A DNA stretch of 64,000 bases from Cohnella lupini (GTDB taxonomy: Bacteria > Bacillota > Bacilli > Paenibacillales > Paenibacillaceae), in assembly GCF_003386205.1 (NCBI RefSeq), contig NZ_QRDY01000001.1, positions 682,001 through 746,000 of the forward strand, written 5' to 3'. How positions within the stretch are numbered: the stretch's first letter is position 1; each line of letters opens with the position of its first letter. Below are positions 33,970 through 41,784 of this stretch, in pieces. The notes beneath the pieces were generated by a model. It was not told the DNA's origin. It saw nothing but the letters and a program-made list of their open reading frames with translations, and did no database searches. Made by a program: the position numbers and the translations under genes.

Positions 33970-34506
33970 GTGAACAGTCAAGACGTTATTCTAGGAATGC
34001 TCATGAGACGATCGATGACGGGTTATGAAATCAAGCAACTACTGGAGAATCTGTTCTCTTACTTCTATAGCTCCAGTTATGGAACGATCTATCCAATGCT
34101 TAACAAGATGGAGAAGGATGGACTTCTGACGAAGGAAAACGTGGTTCAGGACGGTAAGCCGAACAAGAACGTCTATACGCTCACGGATCAAGGAAAGGAA
34201 CAGTTCAACAGTTACATGTACAGCCCGTTGGAGCTGGATTCCGTGAAGTCGGATTTGCTCGTGCGGTTGTTTTTCGGTAAATACGTCGGAACGGACCGCG
34301 TCATCGCTTGGTTGAAGCAGGTTCAAACGGAGGGTCTTAAGCAGCTACAAGCATTAAACGAACGTTACTCGATGCATAAGCATGAGATGCATCCGACGCA
34401 AGTCATCTGCATCCAGCTCGGGATTAAGTCTTACGAGGCGAAGCTGGAAGCGATCGCCGAAGGCTTGGAGCGAATGGAACAATTGGATCAAGAGGAGAGG
34501 ATATAG
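33970..34506 (+). CDS. PadR-family transcriptional regulator
   Basis: 178 residues. N-terminal winged helix (1-~85; ILGMLMRRSMTGYEIKQLL, SYGTIYPMLNKMEKDGLL) and a C-terminal coiled-coil dimerisation region (~95-175), the subfamily-2 layout. PadR proteins repress adjacent efflux genes until a toxic compound binds. One base separates it from the MFS pump gene, which is its obvious target. GTG start with AAAAGGAG upstream. Confidence 0.92.
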   Translation: MNSQDVILGMLMRRSMTGYEIKQLLENLFSYFYSSSYGTIYPMLNKMEKDGLLTKENVVQDGKPNKNVYTLTDQGKEQFNSYMYSPLELDSVKSDLLVRLFFGKYVGTDRVIAWLKQVQTEGLKQLQALNERYSMHKHEMHPTQVICIQLGIKSYEAKLEAIAEGLERMEQLDQEERI

Positions 34507-34507
34507 A

Positions 34508-36031
34508 ATGGCCGGAACGGGTTCGAGAAGAGGATTAATCATCGTCGCGATGGCGCTCGGGTTGCTCATGTCTTCGCTGGATAATACGATCGTGGCTTCG
34601 TGCATCAACAAACTAAGCGAAGACTTTAACGTTTTCGATAAGGTAAGCTGGGTATTCACGGCCTATATGCTGGCGGCAACGAGCACGATGCTGGTATTCG
34701 GCAAGATGTCCGACTTGTTCGGGAGAAAACGGTTCTACATGATCGGAATCGGAATGTTCCTAATCGGCTCGGCATTGTGCGGAGTTGCCCAGAACGTCGA
34801 TCAGCTTATCTGGTTCCGCGTCGTGCAAGGAATCGGTTCCGGAGCGTTGTTTCCGATCAGCTTCACGATCATCTATACGATATTCAACGATCCGAAGGAC
34901 GCGGCGAAGATGTCGGGAGTATTCGGGGCCATCTTCGGTCTGTCGTCCGTTGCGGGACCGCAATTGGGCAGCTACATCGCCGAGCACTTAGGGTGGAGAT
35001 GGAACTTCTACGTTAACGTGCCCATCGGTCTGGCATCCATGCTGATTCTCATGATCGCCTTGAAGGAAACGCGTTCCGAGCATAAGCCGAAGGTCGATTA
35101 CTTGGGAACGGTATTCTTGATCGTTTCGACCGTTTCTCTTATGCTTGCCTTGGAATGGGGCGGTAAAACCTACGCCTGGAGCTCTTGGCAGGAAATCGGA
35201 TTGTTCGCGTTAGCGGCCGTGGTCGGAACTTTGTTTGTTTTGGTTGAACGCCGGGCGTCGGAGCCCGTGCTTCCGCTGAATATTTTCAAGAACAAGATGG
35301 TTCTCGGAACGAGCATCATTTGCTTCTGCCAAGGCGTGCTCATGTTCTCCGCCATCACGTACCTGCCAAGCTTCACGGTCGGGGTCTTAGGACATGATAA
35401 TTCCAACGGAGTGTTGACTCCGATGATGGCCTCCTTGATCGCGGGAGCTATCCTGTTCGGATTCCTGCAATCCAAGTTCGCCTTCCGGACGTTGATGCTC
35501 TTCAGCATGCTGATGACGATCGTCGTGTCCATTCTGCTGACGGCGGTCGGCAGCGATGCGTCAAGCGGTTACATGATCTTGCTCATGATTCTGCTCGGCT
35601 TCGGAGCGGTCGGTCCGCTCATGAGCGTGGCGCAAAGCTCGATCGCGGCTAACGTCGATCTCAAGTACATGGGCGTAAGCTCGTCCATCGTCGGTTTCTG
35701 GCGTAGTATAGGCGGAGTAATGGGCGCATCGATTATGGCGACTATCGTGAATAACAATCTGCATACCTTAATACGAGACGGAGCGGGCGAAGCCGGAATC
35801 CCTGCCGATAAAATTAGCACATTAGCCAATCCGGAGCTGTTAATGCGTGCCGCCGACCAGATCGATCCCCAGATCCGCGAGTTTCTGCGGGATTCACTCG
35901 GCACGGCGATCAATCACGGATTCATCATCAGCATAGTCGCCGGCTCCATAGGTTTAATTACCGCGATGTTCGTCGGAGCTGGCAAGCTGGAGGCCGCTAA
36001 ACAGGCGAAATCCGGTGCCGCGCATATGTAA
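34508..36031 (+). CDS. MFS multidrug efflux transporter, DHA2 family
   Basis: 507 residues, 14 membrane helices, drug:H+ antiporter-2 (EmrB/QacA) type. Motif D1 LDNTIVASCINKLSEDF in helix 1 and motif A KMSDLFGRKRF are visible, as is motif C-like GIGSGALFPISF. ATG 34508 directly after the padR stop; in-frame starts upstream overlap padR and are rejected. Probably exports a hydrophobic compound sensed by the PadR protein. Confidence 0.92.
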   Translation: MAGTGSRRGLIIVAMALGLLMSSLDNTIVASCINKLSEDFNVFDKVSWVFTAYMLAATSTMLVFGKMSDLFGRKRFYMIGIGMFLIGSALCGVAQNVDQLIWFRVVQGIGSGALFPISFTIIYTIFNDPKDAAKMSGVFGAIFGLSSVAGPQLGSYIAEHLGWRWNFYVNVPIGLASMLILMIALKETRSEHKPKVDYLGTVFLIVSTVSLMLALEWGGKTYAWSSWQEIGLFALAAVVGTLFVLVERRASEPVLPLNIFKNKMVLGTSIICFCQGVLMFSAITYLPSFTVGVLGHDNSNGVLTPMMASLIAGAILFGFLQSKFAFRTLMLFSMLMTIVVSILLTAVGSDASSGYMILLMILLGFGAVGPLMSVAQSSIAANVDLKYMGVSSSIVGFWRSIGGVMGASIMATIVNNNLHTLIRDGAGEAGIPADKISTLANPELLMRAADQIDPQIREFLRDSLGTAINHGFIISIVAGSIGLITAMFVGAGKLEAAKQAKSGAAHM

Positions 36032-36068
36032 ATGAACTCAATTTCGACAGAATCGAGGTCGGTTGCGG

Positions 36069-36572
36069 ATGAAAATCGTGGTCGTATCCGATACGCATAT
36101 GCCCAGAATGAGCAAGAAGCTGCCCGAGAGGCTATTAAGCGAGCTATCGAACGCGGATGCGATTATCCATGCGGGCGATTGGACGAAGCAATCGGTCTAC
36201 GAAAGTCTGGCGGCATATGCTCCGACTTACGGCGTGGCCGGAAACAACGACGGCGAAGATATCGTTCGCCGTTTCGGCTTGCGCAAGCAGCTTGTTCTTG
36301 AGGGAGTCAGAATCGGAATCGTCCACGGCCATGGCGCCAAAAGGCTGGCGACGGAATCCCACGCTATCGAAGCCTTTAAGAACGTGAAGCTGGATGCGAT
36401 CGTCTACGGACATTCGCATGTTCCCGTCCTTCGTCGTCTCGAAGGAATGCTCGTTTTTAATCCCGGATCTCCGACCGACAAGCGTCGTCAGCCGCTATAC
36501 TCCTTCGGAATATTCAATATAACGCGCGGGGAGCTTCAAGCAAAGCACATCTTCTATGGCGACAAAACATAG
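36069..36572 (+). CDS. YfcE/MJ0936-type metallophosphoesterase
   Basis: 167 residues, calcineurin-like phosphoesterase with a binuclear metal site. All motifs are present: VSDTHMP, HAGDW, GNNDGED, VHGHG and YGHSHVP. Relatives hydrolyse phosphodiesters such as bis-pNPP or cyclic nucleotides in vitro; the physiological substrate is unclear. ATG 36069 chosen, with GAGGTCGG upstream. Follows the MFS gene by 37 bp and may be cotranscribed. Confidence 0.9.
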   Translation: MKIVVVSDTHMPRMSKKLPERLLSELSNADAIIHAGDWTKQSVYESLAAYAPTYGVAGNNDGEDIVRRFGLRKQLVLEGVRIGIVHGHGAKRLATESHAIEAFKNVKLDAIVYGHSHVPVLRRLEGMLVFNPGSPTDKRRQPLYSFGIFNITRGELQAKHIFYGDKT

Positions 36573-36649
36573 GATGAGATGGGGATGTTCCGCTTATGTT
36601 ATAATAAGGGCAATTATTCTATTGGATCGACCGATTGGAGCCCCGAGCC

Positions 36650-37528
36650 TTGAAGACATTTAAGAAGTTCTACATCGAGATAACGAGCGTCTGCAATCTG
36701 GCATGCAGCTTCTGCCCGCCGACTAAGAGAACGTCGAATTTCATTAAAGTCGACGCCTTCACGAATACGCTGGATCAGATCAAAGGTCATGCCGAATATA
36801 TTTATTTTCACGTGAAAGGCGAACCGATGCTTCATCCTAAGCTCGACGAGCTGCTCGACATCAGCCACGAGAAAGGGTTCAAGGTTAATTTGACCTCAAA
36901 CGGAACGCTTCTGCACAAAGCCAAGTCCAAAATCCTCGGAAAGCCCGCGTTGAGACAGATCAACTTCTCGCTTCACAGCTTCGACGGGCATGAAGGTTCC
37001 GTGGATAAGGAAGGATATGTTTCCAGCGTCTTGGACTTTGCCAAGGAAGCGGTCGCGACATCCGATATCTTGATTTCCTTGCGATTGTGGAATCTCACTC
37101 CCGATAACGAGACCAACGTGCAGAACGACCGCAACAGGGAGATTCTGGAGAAGCTCGAGCAGGCTTTCGACCTCGATTTCAAGATCGAGGAGCGATTCGT
37201 TCGGGGCAAAGGCATCAAGCTTGCTGACCGAATCTTCCTGAACCACGAGGAAGAGTTCGTATGGCCGGATCTCAAGGAGAAGGAAGACGAGAGTAAAGGC
37301 TTCTGCCACGCGCTTCGCAACCAAGCGGGCGTGCTGGTCGACGGAACCGTCATCCCTTGCTGCTTGGACGGAGAAGGCGTCATCAATCTGGGCAACATCA
37401 ATAAGACTCCGTTCTCGGAAATCATCGAAGGCGAACGCGCCACCAAGCTGTACGATGGTTTTTCTCGCAGAGAGGTCGTCGAAGAATTGTGCAGGAAATG
37501 CGGCTATCGCCAAAGATTCAACGCTTGA
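36650..37528 (+). CDS. Radical SAM protein with SPASM-like C-terminus
   Basis: 292 residues. The radical SAM 4Fe-4S motif CNLACSFC (C15, C19, C22) lies at the extreme N-terminus of a partial TIM barrel. The C-terminal part has further cysteines typical of a SPASM/twitch auxiliary cluster (FCHALRN, IPCCLDGEG, LCRKCGY). SPASM enzymes often modify ribosomal peptides or enzyme active sites, but no precursor peptide gene is seen nearby. TTG 36650 is 9 bp after GGAG and leaves 14 residues before the cluster; TTG 36635 is the alternative. Monocistronic. Confidence 0.87.
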   Translation: MKTFKKFYIEITSVCNLACSFCPPTKRTSNFIKVDAFTNTLDQIKGHAEYIYFHVKGEPMLHPKLDELLDISHEKGFKVNLTSNGTLLHKAKSKILGKPALRQINFSLHSFDGHEGSVDKEGYVSSVLDFAKEAVATSDILISLRLWNLTPDNETNVQNDRNREILEKLEQAFDLDFKIEERFVRGKGIKLADRIFLNHEEEFVWPDLKEKEDESKGFCHALRNQAGVLVDGTVIPCCLDGEGVINLGNINKTPFSEIIEGERATKLYDGFSRREVVEELCRKCGYRQRFNA

Positions 37529-37532
37529 TCCT

Positions 37533-37557
37533 AACCGCGGAAACGCGGTTTTTTTTG
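37533..37557 (+). terminator. Terminator of the radical SAM gene
   Basis: AACCGCG-GAAA-CGCGGTT stem followed by six more T. Confidence 0.93.
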
Positions 37558-37637
37558 TTGATAGACCAAAAGTCCCGAGCCAAGCGCCTGCTTCAAGTGC
37601 TATGATTTGATTAAAAACGGTAGAGGATGAGTGGACG

Positions 37638-38162
37638 ATGACGATTAACGACCGACCGCGGCAAGAGGAATACGGTACTTATTATGAACAGTATATCGGG
37701 TTGGTTCCTACCGGCAATATCGTCGAGTTTCTTGCCGACGTATTGAAGACGACTTCCGAATTGTTATCCGACATTCCCGAGGATAGAGGAAATTATCGGT
37801 ACGCGCCGGACAAATGGAGTTTAAAGGAAGTTCTGGGCCATATTAACGACAACGAAAGAGTGATGGCCTATCGACTGCTTAGATTCGCCAGGGGGGATCG
37901 CACTCCGCTCGCGGGATACGACCAAGATGAATTCATGAAGGGAGTGTCGTTCGATTCGCTTAGCTTGACCGAGATCATCGAGGATTATATTTCCGTAAGG
38001 CGGTCCACGCTGACGCTTCTTCGCGGATTATCCGAGGAAGCGTGGTCGCGCAGAGGGATAGCGAACGATAACGAAATGAGCGTGAAGGCATTGGCTTACA
38101 TCATTGCCGGCCATGAGCTTCATCACCTTAATATCGTCAAGGAAAGGTACATTGTTCGATAA
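37638..38162 (+). CDS. DinB-family protein
   Basis: 174 residues, DinB superfamily. Histidines at VLGHINDNERV and HELHHLNIVKERY would form the metal triad. This subgroup (starting ...PRQEEYGTYYEQYI) is common in Bacillales and of unknown function. Third DinB protein of the window. ATG 37638; the following gene starts 27 bp downstream. Confidence 0.85.
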   Translation: MTINDRPRQEEYGTYYEQYIGLVPTGNIVEFLADVLKTTSELLSDIPEDRGNYRYAPDKWSLKEVLGHINDNERVMAYRLLRFARGDRTPLAGYDQDEFMKGVSFDSLSLTEIIEDYISVRRSTLTLLRGLSEEAWSRRGIANDNEMSVKALAYIIAGHELHHLNIVKERYIVR

Positions 38163-38189
38163 ACCTAAGTACATAAGGAGGAATCGGCG

Positions 38190-39128
38190 TTGACGAAGCA
38201 GCAATTGATGCGTTCGATTCGCGTACACGAATATGGCGGACCGGAGAATCTGAAGCTTGAGCAGGTTCAACGACCGGAGCCGTCGGAAGGGGAAGTTCTC
38301 GTTCGTATCGTCGCGGCAGGAGTGCTGCCGATCGATTGGAAAATCCGTCAAGGAATAATCAAGTTTCCGATTTCGTTTCCGTATACGCCGGGAACGGCTT
38401 TCTCGGGCGTTATCGAAGAGCTGGGATCCGGAGTAAGCGGATTCGAAGTCGGTCAGCGGATATACGGCAGAAGTACGAACGGGACTTACGCGGAGTATAC
38501 GACCGCTTCGGTAGAGTCGATCGCGGTGCTTGCGGATACGATCAGCTTCGAAGAAGGAGCGGCGTTATTCGGCGGCGCAACGACGGCATGGCAAGCTCTC
38601 GTTAAAGAAGTCGAGCTGAAAAGCGGAGATCGCGTTCTCGTTCATGGCGCTGCCGGAGGAGTCGGCTTGTTCGCGGTACAATTCGCAAAGCGGAAAGGCG
38701 CGTATGTGATCGGAACGTGCGGGACGGACAACGTGGAATTCGTCCGTTCCTTGGGTGCGGACGAGATCATCGATTATAAGACGACCTCGTTCGACCAAGA
38801 GGTGCGAGACGTTGACGTTCTGTTCGATACGATCGGCGGCGAGACGCTCGAGCGCTCTTGGCCTCTCGTTAAACAGGGAGGTACTCTAATTACGATCGTG
38901 GGCATGCCGAATCCCGAGAAAGCGAAGGAGCTTGGCATTCATGCCATTAGACCGACCAACTTGGCATCCGGCGAGGATTTGGTCGAGATCGCAAGTCTCA
39001 TGGAATCGGGCAAGGTGAAGGCTTCATTAGCCGATTCGTATCCATTGGAGCAAGCGAGCCAAGCCCATGAACGCAGTCAAACCGGACATGGACGAGGTCG
39101 CATTTTACTTGCGATCGCAAGCGATTAA
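38190..39128 (+). CDS. NADP-dependent quinone-oxidoreductase-like protein
   Basis: 312 residues, zinc-free medium-chain reductase/quinone oxidoreductase. N-terminal GroES-like domain (VLPIDWKIRQG, TPGTAFSGVIEELG) and Rossmann motif VHGAAGGVGLFAVQFAK (~150-166). Zinc ligands of alcohol dehydrogenases are absent. Reduces quinones or enones with NADPH. TTG start after AAGGAGGA. Its TAA stop overlaps the stop of the convergent GTPase gene. Confidence 0.9.
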   Translation: MTKQQLMRSIRVHEYGGPENLKLEQVQRPEPSEGEVLVRIVAAGVLPIDWKIRQGIIKFPISFPYTPGTAFSGVIEELGSGVSGFEVGQRIYGRSTNGTYAEYTTASVESIAVLADTISFEEGAALFGGATTAWQALVKEVELKSGDRVLVHGAAGGVGLFAVQFAKRKGAYVIGTCGTDNVEFVRSLGADEIIDYKTTSFDQEVRDVDVLFDTIGGETLERSWPLVKQGGTLITIVGMPNPEKAKELGIHAIRPTNLASGEDLVEIASLMESGKVKASLADSYPLEQASQAHERSQTGHGRGRILLAIASD

Positions 39129-40234
39129 TCTTCTTGCAAATAGGTTTTCTTGTTCGGCCTGAGACTGGATTTACTCGTCTTGGGTCTGTTTGTTCTTTGA
39201 TTGGCCTTGCCGGAGCTCGCCTGTTCCTTGCGAGCGAGATGAGCTAGCTCTCTTGCGGTTTTCCTGTAATTGGCGAACCGCTTGGGATCGAGCTCGCCCG
39301 TATTCATCGCTTCGACGACCGCGCAGCCCGGATCCGCTTCGTGGCGGCAATCGCGGTAACGGCATCGCTCCGCCAATGCTTCTATATCGGCGAAAGCGTG
39401 CTGCCAGCCTTCATTGGCGTCCCAGAGCTGAAGCTCGCGCATACCGGGAGTATCCATGACAAGAGCTCCGTTCGCCAGGAGGAACAGCTCGCGATGCGTA
39501 GTCGTATGCCGACCGCGGGCATCGTCTTCGCGGATTCCTTGAACCTCTTGCAAAGACTTCTCGGCCAGCCAATTCAGCAGCGTGGACTTGCCGACGCCGG
39601 AAGAGCCGGTAACGCCAATCGTGGAGCCGGATCGCAAGTATTCCGACAAGTCCTCTTTGCCCTGATTGAGCAGGGCGCTTATGAAATGTACGGGAACGCC
39701 GGGAGCGATGTTCTCTACTTGACGGGCGAACGTTTCCGGTTCCTCGCATAGATCCGCCTTCGTTAGAAGGACGACGGGTTGCGCTCCGCTTTCCCAAGCG
39801 GCAACGAGGTATCGCTCTATTTTCCTCAGGTTGAAATCTTGGTTAAGGGCGTTGACGATGAATAGGTAGTCCAGGTTCGCCCCGATAATCTGATCCTCGA
39901 TGACGTTGCCTGCCGCTTTGCGAACCATGGCCGTCTTACGCGGCAATACCGCGTGAATGACGGAACGCGTTTCGCCGGGTAGATGCTCGACCAGCACCCA
40001 GTCGCCGACCGCGGGATAATCACCGCGCTTGGCGGCATTGAATTCGAACTTGCCGGTCACGACGGCGCTATGCTCGCCCGATTCGGTCATGATGTTGTAG
40101 GAATGGGAAAATTGGGCAACGACGCGCGCCGGCGAAAGACGCTTTATCGTTTGATTTTGCGCGAATAGGGCCGTTTCCCAGTATTCGTTCCAGCCGTAAG
40201 CTTGTAAAATTTGAACTTCGTTATTTGTTTTCAA
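39125..40234 (-). CDS. rsgA: RsgA-like ribosome-associated GTPase
   Basis: 369 residues with the circularly permuted YjeQ/RsgA order: an OB-fold (~30-100), then G4 (LLTKADL), G1 GSSGVGKST, switch/G2 (HTTTHREL), G3 DTPGMREL and a C-terminal zinc finger C-x4-C-x-H-x6-C. RsgA proteins bind the 30S subunit and act in its late maturation. This copy is isolated from the usual prpC-prkC neighbours, so it may be a paralogue. TTG start with GAGGAG upstream. It is preceded by a leader with a small ORF and two terminators, which implies attenuation control. Confidence 0.88.
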   Translation of the reverse strand: MKTNNEVQILQAYGWNEYWETALFAQNQTIKRLSPARVVAQFSHSYNIMTESGEHSAVVTGKFEFNAAKRGDYPAVGDWVLVEHLPGETRSVIHAVLPRKTAMVRKAAGNVIEDQIIGANLDYLFIVNALNQDFNLRKIERYLVAAWESGAQPVVLLTKADLCEEPETFARQVENIAPGVPVHFISALLNQGKEDLSEYLRSGSTIGVTGSSGVGKSTLLNWLAEKSLQEVQGIREDDARGRHTTTHRELFLLANGALVMDTPGMRELQLWDANEGWQHAFADIEALAERCRYRDCRHEADPGCAVVEAMNTGELDPKRFANYRKTARELAHLARKEQASSGKANQRTNRPKTSKSSLRPNKKTYLQED

Positions 40235-40281
40235 TCGAAAACTCCTCTAATGTGTATTGGTTGATTTGCTTTGGAAAAGCG

Positions 40282-40305
40282 AAAAGCCGCAGAGAGACCC
40301 TGCGG
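40282..40305 (-). terminator. Second leader terminator of the rsgA-like gene
   Basis: Read on the minus strand: CCGCAG/CTGCGG stem (40288-40293 with 40300-40305) then CTTTTC. Lies 48 bp before the GTPase start codon, downstream of a stronger terminator. Confidence 0.7.
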
Positions 40306-40337
40306 TTGTCAGGATGCGCATGTTGGAAATCGCGCAC

Positions 40338-40374
40338 GAAAAAACCGCCAAGAAACCGGATGGTCTCTGGCGGT
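40338..40374 (-). terminator. First leader terminator of the rsgA-like gene
   Basis: Minus strand: a 13-bp stem with one bulged T (outer ACCGCCA/TGGCGGT, inner GAGACC/GGTTTC), a 4-nt ATCC loop, then TTTTTC. Its 5' arm is complementary to a segment inside the upstream small ORF, giving a candidate antiterminator. Confidence 0.85.
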
Positions 40375-40406
40375 TCGATGATAACGAAGCCGAAGGATAC
40401 GCTAAT

Positions 40407-40496
40407 CTAGCGCATCACGTTCAACGATGTTTCACTGTAACCATTCCGTAGAGACCGACGACTATGAACACCCGTAACAATTAATGAGTTAGACAT
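40407..40496 (-). CDS. Candidate 29-residue leader peptide
   Basis: ATG at 40496 follows AAGGAGG (40507-40513) by 10 bp. The frame gives 29 residues starting MSNSLIVTGVHSRRSL and ends at a TAG. A competing ATG at 40503 gives only four codons and lies too close to the ribosome site. The codons for RSLR fall on the segment (40446-40456) that can pair with the first terminator. A ribosome stalled early would leave that segment free; one reading on would mask it. No homologue is known to me, and coding status is inferred from architecture. Confidence 0.55.
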   Translation of the reverse strand: MSNSLIVTGVHSRRSLRNGYSETSLNVMR

Positions 40497-40532
40497 TTGA
40501 CATCAGCCTCCTTGCCGTTGATTTATGTCGTT

Positions 40533-40561
40533 ATTATAATAAGCCTCGTGACCATTGTCAA
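40533..40561 (-). promoter_or_regulatory. Consensus sigma-A promoter of the rsgA-like leader
   Basis: Minus strand TTGACA (40561-40556), exactly 17 bp, TATAAT (40538-40533): a perfect match. Transcription would start near 40526, giving a ~290-nt leader before the GTPase gene. Confidence 0.88.
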
Positions 40562-40648
40562 CGTGCAAATATCTCGTTGGCTACAGTACATTTAGCGCCG
40601 TAGACGAAAAACGAAAAATACGTGTTACCAAAAGGAGAGTTACATACG

Positions 40649-41725
40649 ATGCCCAAGCCATTGAAACCCGAATTAAATCGCGAATATATCGTGGATTTAC
40701 TGCAGACTTTACTGTCGGTTCCAAGTCCTAGCGGCTATTGCATGGACATTATGAATCGAGTGCGCGAAGAAACGGACAAGTTGGGCTTCGATCACGAGAC
40801 GACGCCGAAGGGCAACGTCATCATCACGGTTCCCGGAACGGAGTCCGTCGGCAATGATGTTCTGGCCTTGACCGCTCACGTGGACACGCTCGGAGCGATG
40901 GTTCGCTCGGTTAAACCGAACGGAATGCTTCGGGTGACGCCGATCGGCGGATACGCGATGAATACGATCGAGAACGAATACTGTCTGATCCACACCCGGG
41001 ACGGTAGAAAGTATGAAGGAACGGTATTAACGACCAAGCCTTCGGTTCACGTCTATTCCGATGTTCGCGATCAGCACAGGGAAGAGGCGAATATGGAAAT
41101 TCGTATCGACGAGAACGTGAAGACGAAGGAGGAGACGGAGAAACTCGGAATCTCCCCCGGAGATATCGTCTCATGGGATCCGCGTACCCGCATCCTCCCG
41201 AACGGATGGATCAAGTCTCGCCATCTGGACGATAAGGCAAGCGTTGCCGCGTTATTCGGGACGCTGGAATGGTTGAAGCGGGAAGGCCGGAGGCCGTCTA
41301 AGACGATAAAAGTGATCTTGTCCACGTACGAAGAAGTCGGCCATGGCAGCTCCTACATCCCTTCGGACATCACCGAGCTAATTGCCGTAGATATGGGCGC
41401 AATCGGCGACGATCTGTCTACGACGGAGCATGACGTTTCGATTTGCGCCAAGGATTCGTCGGGGCCTTACGATTACCTGATGACTTCGAAGCTGATCGAT
41501 CTGGCTAAGCGCGAGAACATTCCCTTCGCCGTAGACATTTACCCGAATTACGGTTCGGACGCTTCCGCCGCGCTTCGAGGCGGAAGCAATATCCGGGCAG
41601 CGCTAATCGGTCCCGGCGTGCATGCTTCGCACGGAATGGAACGGACTCATGCCGATGCCGTCGTGAATACGGCCGCATTGATTCTGTCCTATCTTTTCTC
41701 CGAGTCAACAGGAGGAAAATTGTAG
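40649..41725 (+). CDS. M42-family metallopeptidase
   Basis: 358 residues, M42 (glutamyl/deblocking aminopeptidase, PepA/YsdC-like) di-metal peptidase of the cytoplasm. Metal ligands: H and D of LTAHVDTLGAM, D of SRHLDDKAS, E-E in STYEEVGHG, D of AVDMGA and the late H of SHGMERTH. Tetrahedral oligomers trimming peptides are typical of the family. ATG 40649 after AAAGGAGAG is chosen over GTG 40622. The right half of the 40235-40648 gap upstream has no further plus-strand signal. Confidence 0.9.
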   Translation: MPKPLKPELNREYIVDLLQTLLSVPSPSGYCMDIMNRVREETDKLGFDHETTPKGNVIITVPGTESVGNDVLALTAHVDTLGAMVRSVKPNGMLRVTPIGGYAMNTIENEYCLIHTRDGRKYEGTVLTTKPSVHVYSDVRDQHREEANMEIRIDENVKTKEETEKLGISPGDIVSWDPRTRILPNGWIKSRHLDDKASVAALFGTLEWLKREGRRPSKTIKVILSTYEEVGHGSSYIPSDITELIAVDMGAIGDDLSTTEHDVSICAKDSSGPYDYLMTSKLIDLAKRENIPFAVDIYPNYGSDASAALRGGSNIRAALIGPGVHASHGMERTHADAVVNTAALILSYLFSESTGGKL

Positions 41726-41784
41726 AAAATCCGGAAGGATGGTATATTTAGAAGCAAAATGGCTAGATTTGGAGGAATGATCAA

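Noticed and set aside
40495-40503. ATG at 40503 as start of the leader peptide.
   Set aside because: It gives only four codons and is 3 bp from the ribosome site; ATG 40496 has normal spacing and 29 codons.
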